64,000 nucleotides of DNA from Natronosalvus caseinilyticus (GCF_017357105.1 NZ_CP071596.1:2418001-2482000); one strand, 5' to 3'. Counted from the stretch's first letter, positions 8,167 through 18,665 are shown. Notes: generated by a model not told the origin, from the letters alone. Made by a program: numbers and translations.

Positions 8167-9114
8167 CTACTGGCGAGACGAGGTCGTCGCGTCGGTGTCG
8201 GTGTACTGTGCGCAGACGCGTTGGAGTCCATCCTCGAAGTCGATTCGGGGTTCCCAGCCGGTCGCCTCACGCATCGACGAGGAATCGGCGCACGTGTCGT
8301 GTACGTACACCGAATCGGGAATCGGGTTTTCGACGTATTCGGGCTCGATATCGGTCCCCAGCTCCTCGTTGAGCATCTCGACAACCGTATTGAAGCTATA
8401 GGCGTCGCCCGTCCCGAGGTTGTAGATCCCGGTAAGCTCGTGGTCAGCGGCGACCTCGAGACCGCGGACGATATCCAAAACGTGGGTGAAATCGCGCGTC
8501 TGCGTGCCATCGCCGTACAAGACGGGTGCCTCCCCGTTCGCGATGTCGTCGGCGAACTGGGCGATCACGTTGGCGTACTCGCCTTTGTGCTCTTCGGCCC
8601 CGCCGTATCCCTGGTAGACCGAGAAGAATCGCATCCCGGCGACGTTCATGTCGTAGTGGTTCGCGAAGTACTCCCCGTAGCGTTCGCGGGCCAGTTTCGA
8701 CGCCTCGTACCCCGTGTTGACGGTGACGGCCATGTCGACGGGCGACGGCTCGGTTCGGCTACCATAGATCGAGGAGGTCGACGCATAGACGACCGTCTCA
8801 CAGCCATCCTGTCGTGCCTGGTCGACGACGTTCACGAACCCCTCGACGTTGACCCGCGCCCCCGTGGTCGGGTCCTCTTCGTGCATCGCGTACGAGGAGA
8901 GCGCCGCGAGGTGGAAGACGACGTCGACATCGGTGGGGAGGTCGTCCTCGAGGACGCTCCGATTGCGGTAGTCGACGTCCTCCCGAAGGTTTTCGGGTGT
9001 GCCGAGATATTCGTCGTCGATCGCGATGACGTCGTTGGTCGCTGCGAGATGATTCGCCAGATTCGAGCCGATAAAGCCGGCCCCGCCGGTTACGAGGATG
9101 CGTTTGCCGTCCAT
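8167..9114 (-). CDS. NAD-dependent sugar-nucleotide epimerase/dehydratase (extended SDR)
   Basis: The 315-residue protein has the Rossmann motif GGAGFIGSNLA at residues 10-20, a conserved acidic residue after strand 2 (IAIDDEYLG), the FHLAALSS strand, and the catalytic YEASK (Tyr-x3-Lys) near residue 140 with STSSIYG before it. These mark extended SDR enzymes such as UDP-glucose 4-epimerase, GDP-mannose dehydratase or AglM-like relatives. The exact sugar cannot be told from motifs. A zinc-ribbon miniprotein and a GT2 gene lie just upstream. A paralogous epimerase is at 29052-29984 in a mirror cassette. Confidence 0.9.
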   Translation of the reverse strand: MDGKRILVTGGAGFIGSNLANHLAATNDVIAIDDEYLGTPENLREDVDYRNRSVLEDDLPTDVDVVFHLAALSSYAMHEEDPTTGARVNVEGFVNVVDQARQDGCETVVYASTSSIYGSRTEPSPVDMAVTVNTGYEASKLARERYGEYFANHYDMNVAGMRFFSVYQGYGGAEEHKGEYANVIAQFADDIANGEAPVLYGDGTQTRDFTHVLDIVRGLEVAADHELTGIYNLGTGDAYSFNTVVEMLNEELGTDIEPEYVENPIPDSVYVHDTCADSSSMREATGWEPRIDFEDGLQRVCAQYTDTDATTSSRQ

Positions 9115-9184
9115 AGTATGACTTCTTCGAGACTTCTGTAATAAGGTTGGTTATTCGAGCGTTGGTACGGCGGTCGAGAATCGG

Positions 9185-9355
9185 CTACCAGACCTGTGCG
9201 GCCGGGACGCCACATTCCGTACACACGGCCGCGTCGTTTCCCTTATACGACCTGAGATCGAGCCGACCGAGTTCGCAATACGAACAGACCGTCCCCTCTA
9301 GCGTTTCGAGCATCGCTTCGCCCCCGCGAATTTGCGTAACCCCTTCTTGCATCAT
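9185..9355 (-). CDS. Zinc-ribbon miniprotein (56 aa), HVO_A0556-like
   Basis: From the ATG at 9353-9355 the product ends AAQVW at the TAG at 9185-9187. Two knuckles, CSYCELGRLDLRSYKGNDA and CTECGVPAAQVW, give a CxxC...CxxC zinc site. This pattern (LEGTVCSYCE, YKGNDAAVC, C-terminal AAQVW) matches my recollection of the small haloarchaeal HVO_A0556-type zinc-finger family. Such miniproteins may bind nucleic acid or a partner protein; the role is unknown. It lies 70 bp upstream of the epimerase on the same strand, and divergent from the GT2 gene. Confidence 0.75.
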   Translation of the reverse strand: MMQEGVTQIRGGEAMLETLEGTVCSYCELGRLDLRSYKGNDAAVCTECGVPAAQVW

Positions 9356-9797
9356 TTTGAACTGTTCTGATAGGCATATATATCTTGTGAGATGAATTCT
9401 AGATTGATTGTAATTTCAACCGCTGCAATTGTTGTAGATTTCCGGAAGTAGTTGAATCAGGTTAACTCGGCCGAATCCGGCGTGTACTGGTCGATTCGTA
9501 TCCAGACCATCAAGGAGACGAGGAGTGAGGCCTCTCACAGGGCCTCACAGGACTCTGCGGTATCAATTCGAGGATTCCACTCCTGTAAAAGCCCGGAAAA
9601 TCACATTAATATATTTAAAATTACACTCTGGATTTTCTACTCGATCGTGTGTTGAGTATCTGAACACACGTAAAACCTAACACTTATCATCGTGCTATGC
9701 ACAAAAACGTAGATACTGATAGATCAGATTCAGGATGGGGAAGGGAATCGAACGGTGTTACAGGGGCGGTTTCTCTCACGATCAGTAGCAACCACGA
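9356..9797. other. A+T-rich divergent intergenic region
   Basis: This 442-bp stretch separates the divergent zinc-ribbon and GT2 genes and is much more A+T-rich than its surroundings, notably near 9595-9640 (TTAATATATTTAAAATTACA). It should carry both promoters. I see no convincing coding frame in it. Confidence 0.5.
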
Positions 9798-11018
9798 ATG
9801 GCAATTCAAGACCAACAATCAGAATCAGATACCGAGTACGGGCAGACGGAACTACAGACACACGAAGCAGACGGCCTGTTGCTCGACGCTGATAGCGAGC
9901 AGACGCCACAGCTCAGCGTCGTGATGCCGACGCTGAACGAAGAGGAGGGCGTCGCCGAGTGTATCGAACGGGCAAAGAACGCGATTGCCGAACTCGGGAT
10001 GCGCGCCGAGATCATCCTCAGTGACAGCTCGACCGATCGGACGCCCGAGATCGGCCGCGAGATGGGCGCCATCATCGTCGAACCAGACGGCAAGGGGTAC
10101 GGCTACGCCTACCGGTACGCGTTCGACCGCGCCCGCGGCGACTACATCGTGATGGGTGACGCCGACACGACGTACGACTTCGAGCAGATTCCACGGCTCC
10201 TCGAGCACCTCCGTGCGGAAAATGGAGATATGGTGATGGGGAGTCGGCTCGAGGGCGAGATCAGGCCGGGGGCGATGCCGCCGCTCCACAAGCACATCGG
10301 CAATCCGGTGTTGACGAAGTTCTTGAACCTGTTTTACGGCGCCGGGGTTAGTGATGCCCATAGCGGCTTCCGGATCTTTACCCGAGAGGCCTACGAGACG
10401 ATGGACCTCGAGACGACCGGGATGGAGTTCGCCAGCGAGATGATCATGGAAGCCGGCGCGAAGGATCTGACGATCGTCGAGACGCCGATCGTCTACCACG
10501 AGCGCGAGGGCGAGGAAACCCTCGAGAGTTTTCGGGATGGGTGGCGACACGTCCGCTTCATGCTCGAGAACGCCCCCGGCTACCTGTTCTCGGTCCCGGG
10601 GGCCGTCATGGGCGTCCTCGGGCTAGTGATCATGGCGCTCGCGGCGACCAGCGCGACGGTCAACGGTGTGAATCCGGGGACGCACTCGATGATCGCGGGG
10701 AGTCTCCTGACGATCGTCGGTTACCAGGTCGCGAGCCTGGGCGTGTTCGCGGCCGTTGCGAGCGATCCGATCCGGAAACCGGAGGATCGGCTCACGAAGC
10801 TTCTGACGGAGTCGCTGACGCTCGAGCGTGGGGCGACACTCGGCGTCGGCGTGTTCGTCCTCGGCGGAAGTTACGCGGGTCTGTTGATTTATCAGTGGAT
10901 CTCGAATGACTTCGGCCCGATCGACTTTACGATAGGGTCGCTCATCGCGTTCACGGCGATCGTGCTCGGGCTGCAGACGGTGTTCTCGTCGTTCTTCTTA
11001 AGTGCAGTGAATCGCTAA
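9798..11018 (+). CDS. Membrane-anchored GT2 glycosyltransferase (dolichyl-phosphate sugar synthase-like)
   Basis: The 406-residue protein has an N-terminal hydrophilic tail, a GT-A domain at about 37-260 and a C-terminal membrane domain. GT-A signatures include LSVVMPTLNEEEGV, SDSSTDRTPEI and the metal-binding MGDADTTYDF. GFRIFTREAYE and EGEETLESFRDGWRH follow. From about residue 265, three or four TM helices end at FFLSAVNR. Such enzymes load dolichyl phosphate with a sugar from a nucleotide donor at the cytoplasmic face. No Shine-Dalgarno is visible before the ATG. It is closely similar to the protein at 30166-31512, and an AglF-like pseudogene follows 38 bp downstream. Confidence 0.88.
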   Translation: MAIQDQQSESDTEYGQTELQTHEADGLLLDADSEQTPQLSVVMPTLNEEEGVAECIERAKNAIAELGMRAEIILSDSSTDRTPEIGREMGAIIVEPDGKGYGYAYRYAFDRARGDYIVMGDADTTYDFEQIPRLLEHLRAENGDMVMGSRLEGEIRPGAMPPLHKHIGNPVLTKFLNLFYGAGVSDAHSGFRIFTREAYETMDLETTGMEFASEMIMEAGAKDLTIVETPIVYHEREGEETLESFRDGWRHVRFMLENAPGYLFSVPGAVMGVLGLVIMALAATSATVNGVNPGTHSMIAGSLLTIVGYQVASLGVFAAVASDPIRKPEDRLTKLLTESLTLERGATLGVGVFVLGGSYAGLLIYQWISNDFGPIDFTIGSLIAFTAIVLGLQTVFSSFFLSAVNR

Positions 11019-11056
11019 CAGACGAAAAGCAATCCAACACACAATTCGAGAGATAC

Positions 11057-11798
11057 ATGAAAGCAGTTGTTCTCGCCGCCGGCGAAGGAACGCGACTCCG
11101 ACCACTGACCGAAGACAAACCAAAGGGAATGGTCGAGGTCGATGGGGAACCGATCCTGACGCACTGTTTCGACCAGCTCGTCTCCCTGGGTGCGGACGAA
11201 CTGATTGTCGTCGTCGGCTATCTCAAGGAGAAGATCATCGACCACTACGGCGACGAATACGAGGGCGTCCCGATCACCTACGCCCACCAGCGCGAGCAAA
11301 AGGGGCTGGCCCACGCGTTGCTGACCGTCGAGGAGTACATCGACGACGACTTCATGTTGATCCTCGGCGACAACATCTTCCAGGCGAACCTTGAGGACGT
11401 CGTCCGTCGCCAATGCGAGGATCGGGCGGATGCCGCCTTCTTGGTCGAGGAAGTCCCATGGGACGAGGCCGACCGGTACAGCGTCTGTGATACGAATAAG
11501 TTCGGCGAGATCACGGATGTCGTGGAAAAGGCCGACGACCCACCGTCGAATCTCGTGATGACCGGCTTCTACACCTTTTCCACCGGCAATCTTCCACGTG
11601 TGTCATCTGATGCAGCCGTCTAATAGAGGGGAATACGAGATCAGCGACACGATCGACCTGCTGATTCAGAGCGGGCGGACGATCGATGCGATCGGATTGG
11701 AGGGATGACGGATTGGCGTTGAGTATCCGGAGGATCGAGAAGAAGCGGAAGCGCGGTTGCAGGGAAATGCTGAGACCGCTCTCGCGGAGGATGATTGA
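11057..11798 (+). pseudogene. Broken AglF-like sugar-1-phosphate nucleotidyltransferase
   Basis: The first 174 codons are normal: VVLAAGEGTRLRPLTEDKPK is the nucleotide-binding signature, and LILGDNIF holds the metal-binding Asp. Near 11580 one extra C (TTTTCCACCGG where TTTTCACCGG is expected) shifts the frame, giving a stop at 11621-11623. In the shifted frame the tail continues PAIFHVCHLMQPSNRGEYEI and IDLLIQSGRTIDAIG, then meets TGA at 11706-11708 where the family has Trp (GWRI), and goes on RIGVEYPEDREEAEARLQ to TGA 11796-11798. Two independent lesions make a sequencing artefact unlikely. The intact enzyme would make UDP- or dTDP-sugar for dolichyl-phosphate charging. Confidence 0.85.
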
Positions 11799-11859
11799 TT
11801 GGTTCTTTTCTACTTCCTTGGTCCCATTATCCGAGTAGCCAATTGGTTCCAGGGCCACG

Positions 11860-13161
11860 TTAGAGATACCCGAGAGCTTCCAAGTGTTCCGCTTGCTCCT
11901 CAGAGAATTCTTCTGACTCTTCATTTTCAACCAAGTCATCAGCTAGTTCTTGATCTGCAACATCTTGAGAAATGTTTGGGTTACCGAAGGAACTCCATCG
12001 CCGACCCCAGTACTGGAATCCAGAAATGATATCGCGAATTCCCGCAGTCTTCCGTGCAGGTGGGGCATAATCCCCGAGAAATACGTCATAACCATAGTAG
12101 GCCATCCGAAGCAGGTTTGATCGCCGGTGTTTCACCCATCCTCCTTCGTTATCCCATAGACTTGATGCGACATACACTGGCCAAGTCCGGTCTAAAGCAT
12201 CGTATCGTTGCCAAACGTCAGATCGAACGAAGCGATCTTCGTTCGGGGTTTCGGTCCAGAGGTCGATGCCGTCGACATTTCCTGTTGGACGGCCGACTGC
12301 AGAGAGACAGGTTGGTGCGAGATCGACACCAGAAACGAGGCCGTTGAGTTTCTCTCCCTCTGGAAGGCCCGCACCGATGAAGGTCATTGGAACTTCAAGC
12401 AACTCGGGGCATAATGGGGTTGAATGACCCCACTTCCCCCCGAGCCGACCACCCTCGCCAAGGAGTTCCCCGTGGTCGGAGGTAAAGACGCAGAGTGTGT
12501 CCTCGAGTGATCCTTCAGAATCAAGTTCGTCGAGAACGCGCTCGAAATAACGAGCAGATTTCTCAGTGTCTTCGTGGTAGCGTCGCTTCAATTCCTCGGG
12601 ATCCGAATAATCCTCGAAAAAGGATTCTGTGTCGTACTCGTCGTTCTCAAATCCGTACGGTGCATGGGGACCGAGGTCATGTATTACGTGAACGAATGGA
12701 GGCTCAAGTTCGGATAGCCGCTGTTCGCCATTAAGCCGAAGCATCTTGATAGGGGGCTTCTCGGCCGAATCAAACTTGAGCCAGTGCTTCTCAGAGTTGA
12801 ACCCTGCAGTCCAATCATCGGGTTCCGACAGTAAGATGGGACGATCGGAGAGGCGATCTTCAAACATCCAGACGTTGTGCGTCGACGGATATTTACCCGT
12901 CACGAGCGATGGTATCGACGACGCCGTCCAAGGAGCAGCGGCAATCGTCTTCCCGGTCACGCCCTTCGATCGAATTCGGTCGGGAAGTGCATCGTATCGG
13001 AGCGAATCGGAGATGAAGACGAGTACGTTCTCGTACTCCGGTACATCAGTCAACTCACCCAAGGCCCTCGAGATCATTACCCTTTTCTTAGTTGGTGAAA
13101 TGAAAAATCTGGCGGATAGGTACTGTCGACTCCTGCTGTTCTCGGTGAAATAGTAATCCAA
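11860..13161 (-). CDS. Alkaline-phosphatase-superfamily (sulfatase-like) protein
   Basis: The 433-residue product (or about 405 if the ATG at 13075-13077, MISRALGEL, is used) has the superfamily metal site: FISDSLRYD near the start, TSDHGELLGEG and WGHSTPL. The nucleophile segment is APWTASSIPSLVTGKYP. The Cys of the sulfatase C-x-P-S-R motif is absent and Thr stands in its place, as in phosphotransferases such as LtaS. It may therefore transfer or hydrolyse a phosphoryl group on glycan or lipid rather than cleave sulfate; this is inference. No signal peptide is seen. It ends EEQAEHLEALGYL, a tail form common in archaeal sulfatase-like proteins. Confidence 0.82.
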   Translation of the reverse strand: MDYYFTENSRSRQYLSARFFISPTKKRVMISRALGELTDVPEYENVLVFISDSLRYDALPDRIRSKGVTGKTIAAAPWTASSIPSLVTGKYPSTHNVWMFEDRLSDRPILLSEPDDWTAGFNSEKHWLKFDSAEKPPIKMLRLNGEQRLSELEPPFVHVIHDLGPHAPYGFENDEYDTESFFEDYSDPEELKRRYHEDTEKSARYFERVLDELDSEGSLEDTLCVFTSDHGELLGEGGRLGGKWGHSTPLCPELLEVPMTFIGAGLPEGEKLNGLVSGVDLAPTCLSAVGRPTGNVDGIDLWTETPNEDRFVRSDVWQRYDALDRTWPVYVASSLWDNEGGWVKHRRSNLLRMAYYGYDVFLGDYAPPARKTAGIRDIISGFQYWGRRWSSFGNPNISQDVADQELADDLVENEESEEFSEEQAEHLEALGYL

Positions 13162-13255
13162 TACACAGGTGTTTTAATCTCTGTCTTCCTTCATAAGAGA
13201 CAATGGAAATAGACTACGAACGAGCGCCGGTTCAAGCATCACTAAATCAGCACTA

Positions 13256-14398
13256 ATGCATGTACTATACATCATGGGACAGGATAGCGGCGGCCTCCCA
13301 CACTATACAGCAGAGCTAGCGAATGCTGTTTCACAACACGCCGATGTCACCGTCTTGAAAGCAACCGAAACATCCGCAGAGGGGCTTTTCGATCCGGCCG
13401 TCGAGGTAATCGAGGCGTTCGAATCAACCGACATCTCGATGCAGAACATCTTCGAACTAAACCTCAATGTCCGGAAGAACCTCACAGGACTATACTCGTT
13501 CAAAAACCTGAGGTTGGTTAACGATCTCGATCCAGACATCGTTCACGACCCGACTGATGAGTTCCCGCAGGTTTCGCTCTTTGCATACCTCCACGGGATC
13601 TACAAAGACCGGCCCTACGTCATTACATCTCACGAGGTCGAACACGGTGGATCCGGTGACATACTGAAACTCGCGGACATCGTCGGATCCGCGATTCCCG
13701 ATTTCCCGAAGGCGGCGGCTGTCGTCCACTCTGAAAAGCAGCGGGAAGCACTGCTCGAACAGGACCGGAACATCGAGTCGGTACACGTGATCCCCCACGG
13801 CGTCTATACGTTCTTCTCCGAGTTTGACCATCTCGAACCACCCGAAGAACTCAATCACGCCCTGTTCTTCGGGAGTCTGATTCCACCCAAAGGACTCGAG
13901 TTTCTCGTTCGGGCACTCCCCGCGATTGTTGAGGAGATCCCGGACTTTTCGGTCACAATCGCGGGAAAAGGGAACATCCCGAACCCAGATGGCCTGTTAG
14001 ACGAGTATACTGATCATGTAACGATCCGCAATGAATTCATTCCGAATGAAGAGGTCGGGGAACTGTTCTCCCGAGCCAAGGTAGTCGTCCTTCCATACCG
14101 CGATGGCTGGCAGACCGGCCACAGCGGGACGCTCTCGACCGCGTTCGCGTTTGGGAAACCAGTCGTCACGACTGACGTAGGAGACTTCCAGCAGATGGTC
14201 GGTGACGCAGGAGCAGGCGTCGTGGTAGAACCCGAAAGCGCCGATACACTGGCAGAGGGCGTTATCCGCGTACTAAGTAATGAATCACAGCGACGAGAGA
14301 TGGCGGAAGCAAGCGCTGAGATAGCGGAGGAACTCTCTTGGGAAAATATTGGCGAGAAGCACATCGAGATGTACCGCGAGATCTTCAAGCGAAGTTAG
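13256..14398 (+). CDS. GT4-family glycosyltransferase
   Basis: The 380-residue GT-B enzyme opens with [20 protein letters not shown], a glycine-rich acceptor-side loop. The donor-binding half includes [28 protein letters not shown] and [20 protein letters not shown], then [17 protein letters not shown]. The Glu-x7-Glu motif is degenerate because the second part reads [12 protein letters not shown]. It is cytosolic and should extend a lipid-linked glycan. It diverges from the sulfatase-like gene at 11860-13161 and overlaps the convergent gene at 14395 by 4 bp. Confidence 0.87.
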   Translation: MHVLYIMGQDSGGLPHYTAELANAVSQHADVTVLKATETSAEGLFDPAVEVIEAFESTDISMQNIFELNLNVRKNLTGLYSFKNLRLVNDLDPDIVHDPTDEFPQVSLFAYLHGIYKDRPYVITSHEVEHGGSGDILKLADIVGSAIPDFPKAAAVVHSEKQREALLEQDRNIESVHVIPHGVYTFFSEFDHLEPPEELNHALFFGSLIPPKGLEFLVRALPAIVEEIPDFSVTIAGKGNIPNPDGLLDEYTDHVTIRNEFIPNEEVGELFSRAKVVVLPYRDGWQTGHSGTLSTAFAFGKPVVTTDVGDFQQMVGDAGAGVVVEPESADTLAEGVIRVLSNESQRREMAEASAEIAEELSWENIGEKHIEMYREIFKRS

Positions 14399-15852
14399 AC
14401 GTAGCCGAGGTCCTCGAGGCTACCGATGACTTCGTCGTCGAGACTGTAATTTTCTGGGTCGCCTTCAGGCCATACCCCGTACTCTTCGGGAAGCACCTCA
14501 AAAAGTTTGTCTCTGAGTTCCGACTCTATCGTGGCCTCAGAAACCTCAGTCTCGATATCGCCGGACACATTGTAGAGCGTCGAGTTACCCAAAGAATCCA
14601 CGACAAGTTTGTGAGTCTCCGTTCGGACTGCCTTCCGGCCGGCGGCGAATTGGCGGAGCTGTTCATCGTCCATATAGCGGCCATGTGCGGATTCCCGGAA
14701 CTCACGAACCCTCCGTTTCCCGTGCTCCATAAAGACCGCGTTCCGGCTGTCCTTGTCGAACAGTGGGACGCCGTCCGTAAAATCCGGCACTTCGATGTCG
14801 GCGAGGCTGGAGAGAGTGGGAAAAAGGTCCACTAGTGATGCTAAGCCCTCCGGAGCCTCGTTGACGCCAGGCCCGGTCATCAAGAGGGGAACTTGGAGTG
14901 TTTCGTCGAATAAGTAATGACTATGAGCCATGAGTCCGTGTTCGCCTAGTTGTTCGCCGTGGTCGGCGGTTACGACGAGAAGCGTATCGTCGGCGAGGTT
15001 AGATTGGTAGTAGTCGAGGAACCTACCGAACTCATCGTCGAGATATTTTATCGATGCACGATACCACCGTTTGAGCGCCTCTAATTCGTCTTCGTTTAGG
15101 TACGACGAATCCGCCAGATATCGCCCAATTCCATCTCCGGTCTGGACATGGTCAACGCGGTCCAGTCGGACGTTCGGATTCTCATGATCCCCAAGCTGAT
15201 TGAACAAGAATTCGAGGAGGAACAACGGGGGTTCGGAGAACGCCGGGTCAAACTCGCTTCGGTAGCCCCGCGGCGGATGGTATGGCGCATGAGCTTCCAA
15301 GATGTTGGCGAACGCGAAGAAAGGTTCTGAAGTTGATGATATCCAGTCTTTCAGGTAATCGAACTTGAACCGCGTATTCTTGATCTCACCGCGGAACGCT
15401 GTCCGAATCCCGTCGTTGAAAATGTGCCAGTCAGAGAGGACGTTCTTGAAATACGCTTTTGTTGGCTTTCTGTTCCGGTACCCGATGTCGTAGTATGGTT
15501 CAAAGTACTCGTTGAACCCCCGATCATAGCCGAAGTCGGAGGCGATCTTCGATGGGCCGGCGATGCCCATCGTCTCGTACCCGTGTTTGCTGAACCACTC
15601 AGGCATCGTTGGATGGTCTTTCGGAAGGTTGAGGTATTGACCTGTGACGCCGCTGTGGGAAGGGTATCGACCGGTGAAGACACCACCATGTGAGATAGGA
15701 GTCCCAGGACCAACAGTATACGCATTACTGAAAGTAGTGCCCTGTGAGTCAATACTATCGATATTCTTGGTATTTACTCCAGAATTATCGTTGATAGAGA
15801 TATAATCAGCGCGGAGAGTATCAAACACCAGTAAGATCACGTTCTTTCTCAT
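14395..15852 (-). CDS. Alkaline-phosphatase-superfamily (sulfatase-like) protein
   Basis: The 485-residue protein starts [20 protein letters not shown], whose Asp is the first metal ligand of the fold. The nucleophile region reads [19 protein letters not shown]: Thr occupies the place of the sulfatase Cys and the following Arg is lost. [19 protein letters not shown] supplies the other metal ligands. It ends [12 protein letters not shown]. No signal peptide or TM is visible, so it may act in the cytoplasm on lipid-linked glycan. Specificity is unknown; phosphotransfer or phosphodiester hydrolysis fits better than sulfate hydrolysis. It converges with the GT4 gene (4-bp overlap). Confidence 0.85.
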   Translation of the reverse strand: MRKNVILLVFDTLRADYISINDNSGVNTKNIDSIDSQGTTFSNAYTVGPGTPISHGGVFTGRYPSHSGVTGQYLNLPKDHPTMPEWFSKHGYETMGIAGPSKIASDFGYDRGFNEYFEPYYDIGYRNRKPTKAYFKNVLSDWHIFNDGIRTAFRGEIKNTRFKFDYLKDWISSTSEPFFAFANILEAHAPYHPPRGYRSEFDPAFSEPPLFLLEFLFNQLGDHENPNVRLDRVDHVQTGDGIGRYLADSSYLNEDELEALKRWYRASIKYLDDEFGRFLDYYQSNLADDTLLVVTADHGEQLGEHGLMAHSHYLFDETLQVPLLMTGPGVNEAPEGLASLVDLFPTLSSLADIEVPDFTDGVPLFDKDSRNAVFMEHGKRRVREFRESAHGRYMDDEQLRQFAAGRKAVRTETHKLVVDSLGNSTLYNVSGDIETEVSEATIESELRDKLFEVLPEEYGVWPEGDPENYSLDDEVIGSLEDLGYV

Positions 15853-15946
15853 TATGCAGTTATCATTGAACGTCAGGCAAATGTCTTACCATATTTGACT
15901 GAGCCATGAGTGTCCTTGCAGGTTAATCTCCGAGGATTTATTTATA

Positions 15947-17368
15947 TTGTTTGGAAAAGGATATATGATGGATCTGGAACGAGCTGGTATAGTCACTATT
16001 ATTTCACGATTCCTTTCTACTGGAATTGGGTTTGTAGGTACAATATACTATGCACAAGAATTAGGGTCAACTGCTCTGGGAAGTTTCTTCCTCCTACAAT
16101 CTCTAGTCGGGTTTTTGTCAATTCCAGCAGACGTAGGCGTTCAGGGTGCTATTGAAAAACGCCTCAGTGAAGGAGAGAATAAGCACAGATATTTTTCAGC
16201 AGGCCTTATATTATTGTCAGTTTCATATGTGATAGTTGCATTAGCTATAATACCATTTTCGAAATCAATCAATGATTATCTGGGCATGCCTCTATTCCTT
16301 GAATTGTTGGCGGTCCTATTTATCACCATTGTGTATCAATTATTTCTATCATCGTTAAGAGGCGAATTAAAAATAGTTCATAGTGCTCTTTTAGAAGCGG
16401 TCCAGGCACTTTCAACCCTATTAATTTCTATAATACTTCTAATAGATGGTTACGGAGTATATGCGCTAGTCTATGGTCTGTTAGCAGGGAAAATGCTAAG
16501 TTCGGTATTGGCGATATATTTGCTTGATCTATCAATTGTTGTGCCGACCACCACCAGTTTCAGAAGAATTTGGGATTTTTCAAAATACAACACAATTCTT
16601 CGATCTAGCGGGTTGATCTACGGTTGGGCAGACACACTCATCATTGGTATATTCCTTAGCAGTTCTCTGGTGGCGATTTATGAGGTTGCTTGGCGTCTAT
16701 CGATCGTCAGCATTGTCGTGAGCGGCGCACTTTCCACCGTGATCTTCCCTAACTTCAGCAACCTATATTCAGATAGTGAAATTGAGGAGATATCCACAGT
16801 TACATCAAGGGCATTAACATACGTAATGATAATACCAGTGGGGGTTTTTTTTGGATCCCTTATTCTCTCGAAAGAAGTATTGGGTGTCATTTACGGCGCA
16901 GAATTCAGTGCGGGATGGTTGGTCCTCATATTACTGACCGGTGAGCGGTTGATCCACGCATTCCATGAGATCATATACAAAATCACATTAGCACTGGACC
17001 AGCCAGACATTGCTTTTCGTTATTCTCTCTTATCTATATTGATGAATGTAATACTGAATATCATGCTTGTCCCAATTATCGGGATCGAAGGGGCCGCTAT
17101 CGCGATGATAACAGCCTATGCTGTTAATGCACTGTTATATTATCGACATATCAAAAATCAAATTCCATTACAGATTCCATTCAAAAATATATGGTGGATT
17201 TTGATCTCCGGTGGTATTATGGCACTCACAGTGCATTATCTGTCCCACATAATCCAGATCGACTCAATAGTAAAATTATCGGCCATAATTTTAATCGGGG
17301 GTCTTGTCTATTTCCTATCAATATTATTGAATAGTTCTATTCGAAGTATGTGGGTGGAACTCAGCTAA
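15947..17368 (+). CDS. Polysaccharide/oligosaccharide flippase (Wzx/AglR-like)
   Basis: The 473-residue protein is almost wholly hydrophobic, with 12 or more TM helices, and carries typical flippase features: ERAGIVTIISRFLSTGIGFV at the start, FFLLQSLVGFLSIPADVGVQ, and RALTYVMIIPVGVFFGSLIL. It should move lipid-linked glycans across the membrane. In-frame ATGs at 15965 and 15968 (MMDLERAG) are equally plausible starts, since the extra residues are few. This is the first gene of the A+T-rich block; many ATA, TTA and AAT codons contrast with the G+C-rich neighbours. It converges with the WcaK-type gene (8-bp overlap). Confidence 0.88.
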   Translation: MFGKGYMMDLERAGIVTIISRFLSTGIGFVGTIYYAQELGSTALGSFFLLQSLVGFLSIPADVGVQGAIEKRLSEGENKHRYFSAGLILLSVSYVIVALAIIPFSKSINDYLGMPLFLELLAVLFITIVYQLFLSSLRGELKIVHSALLEAVQALSTLLISIILLIDGYGVYALVYGLLAGKMLSSVLAIYLLDLSIVVPTTTSFRRIWDFSKYNTILRSSGLIYGWADTLIIGIFLSSSLVAIYEVAWRLSIVSIVVSGALSTVIFPNFSNLYSDSEIEEISTVTSRALTYVMIIPVGVFFGSLILSKEVLGVIYGAEFSAGWLVLILLTGERLIHAFHEIIYKITLALDQPDIAFRYSLLSILMNVILNIMLVPIIGIEGAAIAMITAYAVNALLYYRHIKNQIPLQIPFKNIWWILISGGIMALTVHYLSHIIQIDSIVKLSAIILIGGLVYFLSILLNSSIRSMWVELS

Positions 17369-18665
17369 TCATCGAAGACGCAATTTCGGCGTTTCTACGT
17401 GTTAATGACTTCAGATGATCAATCCCTCTACTCATTTTCATCTGGTACGTTCTATCCTCAATCACATTTTGAGTGAGAACTTGAAGGTCACGGGAGTTGA
17501 CTTGGCTAATATCTATAAATAGCTCCTTGAGTCCGAGACGTTCCATTAAATCTTTGGATTTCGGGAGGTATGGAATGCTAATTGTGGGCGTGTCCATTTC
17601 CATAGAAAATATCGTAGAATGCATTCGGGTTCCAACAAACAACTCGACCTCACCGGTGAGATATTTCAGTTGTCTTGGAGGTATATTCGAGTCTAGGATA
17701 TGGATCTCTGAGGTATTGTCGCAGCTATTGGTAATCAGTTCGGCTTCTTCAACATCAGATGGAGTGTGATTGAAAAAGAAAAGTGTCGCACTCAGTTCTT
17801 CCTGGAGATAATCAGCGTACTTGGACATTTCCTTTCGATACTGCTTCTTCATTTTCTTCGGGTTATCTGAATTCGGATACTTCCAATCTCGGACAGTCAG
17901 ACCTATTGGCACCTCTGATTCCCTTATGGTTCTGAGTATTCCGTTGTTTTCCGGCGGGGTCGGCTCAAGTAAAAACGCGGCATCAGCGGTCACTTCTCGA
18001 GGAGGGTCCGTTACACCTATTTCCTCCAGATAATTTTCGGAGATGTTGTCACGGACTGTTATATAGTCCACTTCGTTAAGAACAGAGCAGGCCAGGGATC
18101 CATAGTGTTTTTTTCTAAATGGTCCTATAGATTGGGCATATATCATTACAGGGGTATCGATAAGTGTTGCCATTTTTAATGTATAGAGATGCTTCAGAAA
18201 TGCTGGTCCATGGCTGTCATGGAGGAATCCCCCACCACAACTGAGTACCAAATCTGATTTTTTCATCCGATCAAACAATTCTTGTTCTTGATCTCGTAGC
18301 AAATATTCTTGGCCCAGTGGAGAACTTAAATTGTATTTGATAGAATATAGAAGCGGAATTTTTCTTATGGCCTCATATATCGCAAGGGGAGAAATACCAA
18401 TATAGGGGGCACTAATTCCATATCTCCAGAGTGTAGTGAAAACATCTGCATTATAAAAGTCTTGATCCTGATCTGGATGCCAACTTTCAATATTCACCGA
18501 AATAGCGCCGATACGCTTCTCCAATATGTCAATCATACTTAATACAATTGCGGCATCGCCTTTATTTCTATTCCCAAATACATTTATTATTGTTATTTCA
18601 GTTACTTCTGATTTAGGAATATTATTCTTAGAACTTGGATTGTAGTTTATGTTTTTATGTCTCAT
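17361..18665 (-). CDS. Polysaccharide pyruvyl transferase family protein (WcaK/CsaB type)
   Basis: The 434-residue protein has INVFGNRNKGDAAIVLSMI (N-x-GD motif), LVLSCGGGFLHDSHGPAF, MIYAQSIGPF, ITVRDNISENYL and, near the C-terminus, FVGTRMHSTIFSM, the conserved G-x-R-x-H. These are the signatures of the WcaK/CsaB family, which adds ketal pyruvate from phosphoenolpyruvate to a glycan; some members do other chemistry. Its start overlaps the stop of the upstream gene by 4 bp (ATGA, 18662-18665), implying translational coupling. A+T-rich codon use suggests a foreign origin. Confidence 0.87.
   Translation of the reverse strand: MRHKNINYNPSSKNNIPKSEVTEITIINVFGNRNKGDAAIVLSMIDILEKRIGAISVNIESWHPDQDQDFYNADVFTTLWRYGISAPYIGISPLAIYEAIRKIPLLYSIKYNLSSPLGQEYLLRDQEQELFDRMKKSDLVLSCGGGFLHDSHGPAFLKHLYTLKMATLIDTPVMIYAQSIGPFRKKHYGSLACSVLNEVDYITVRDNISENYLEEIGVTDPPREVTADAAFLLEPTPPENNGILRTIRESEVPIGLTVRDWKYPNSDNPKKMKKQYRKEMSKYADYLQEELSATLFFFNHTPSDVEEAELITNSCDNTSEIHILDSNIPPRQLKYLTGEVELFVGTRMHSTIFSMEMDTPTISIPYLPKSKDLMERLGLKELFIDISQVNSRDLQVLTQNVIEDRTYQMKMSRGIDHLKSLTRRNAEIASSMIS

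Noticed and set aside
11860-15852. Calling the two long phosphatase-fold proteins plain sulfatases
   Set aside because: The Cys/Ser-x-Pro-x-Arg formylglycine motif is missing in both, so sulfatase activity is not supported by the sequence.
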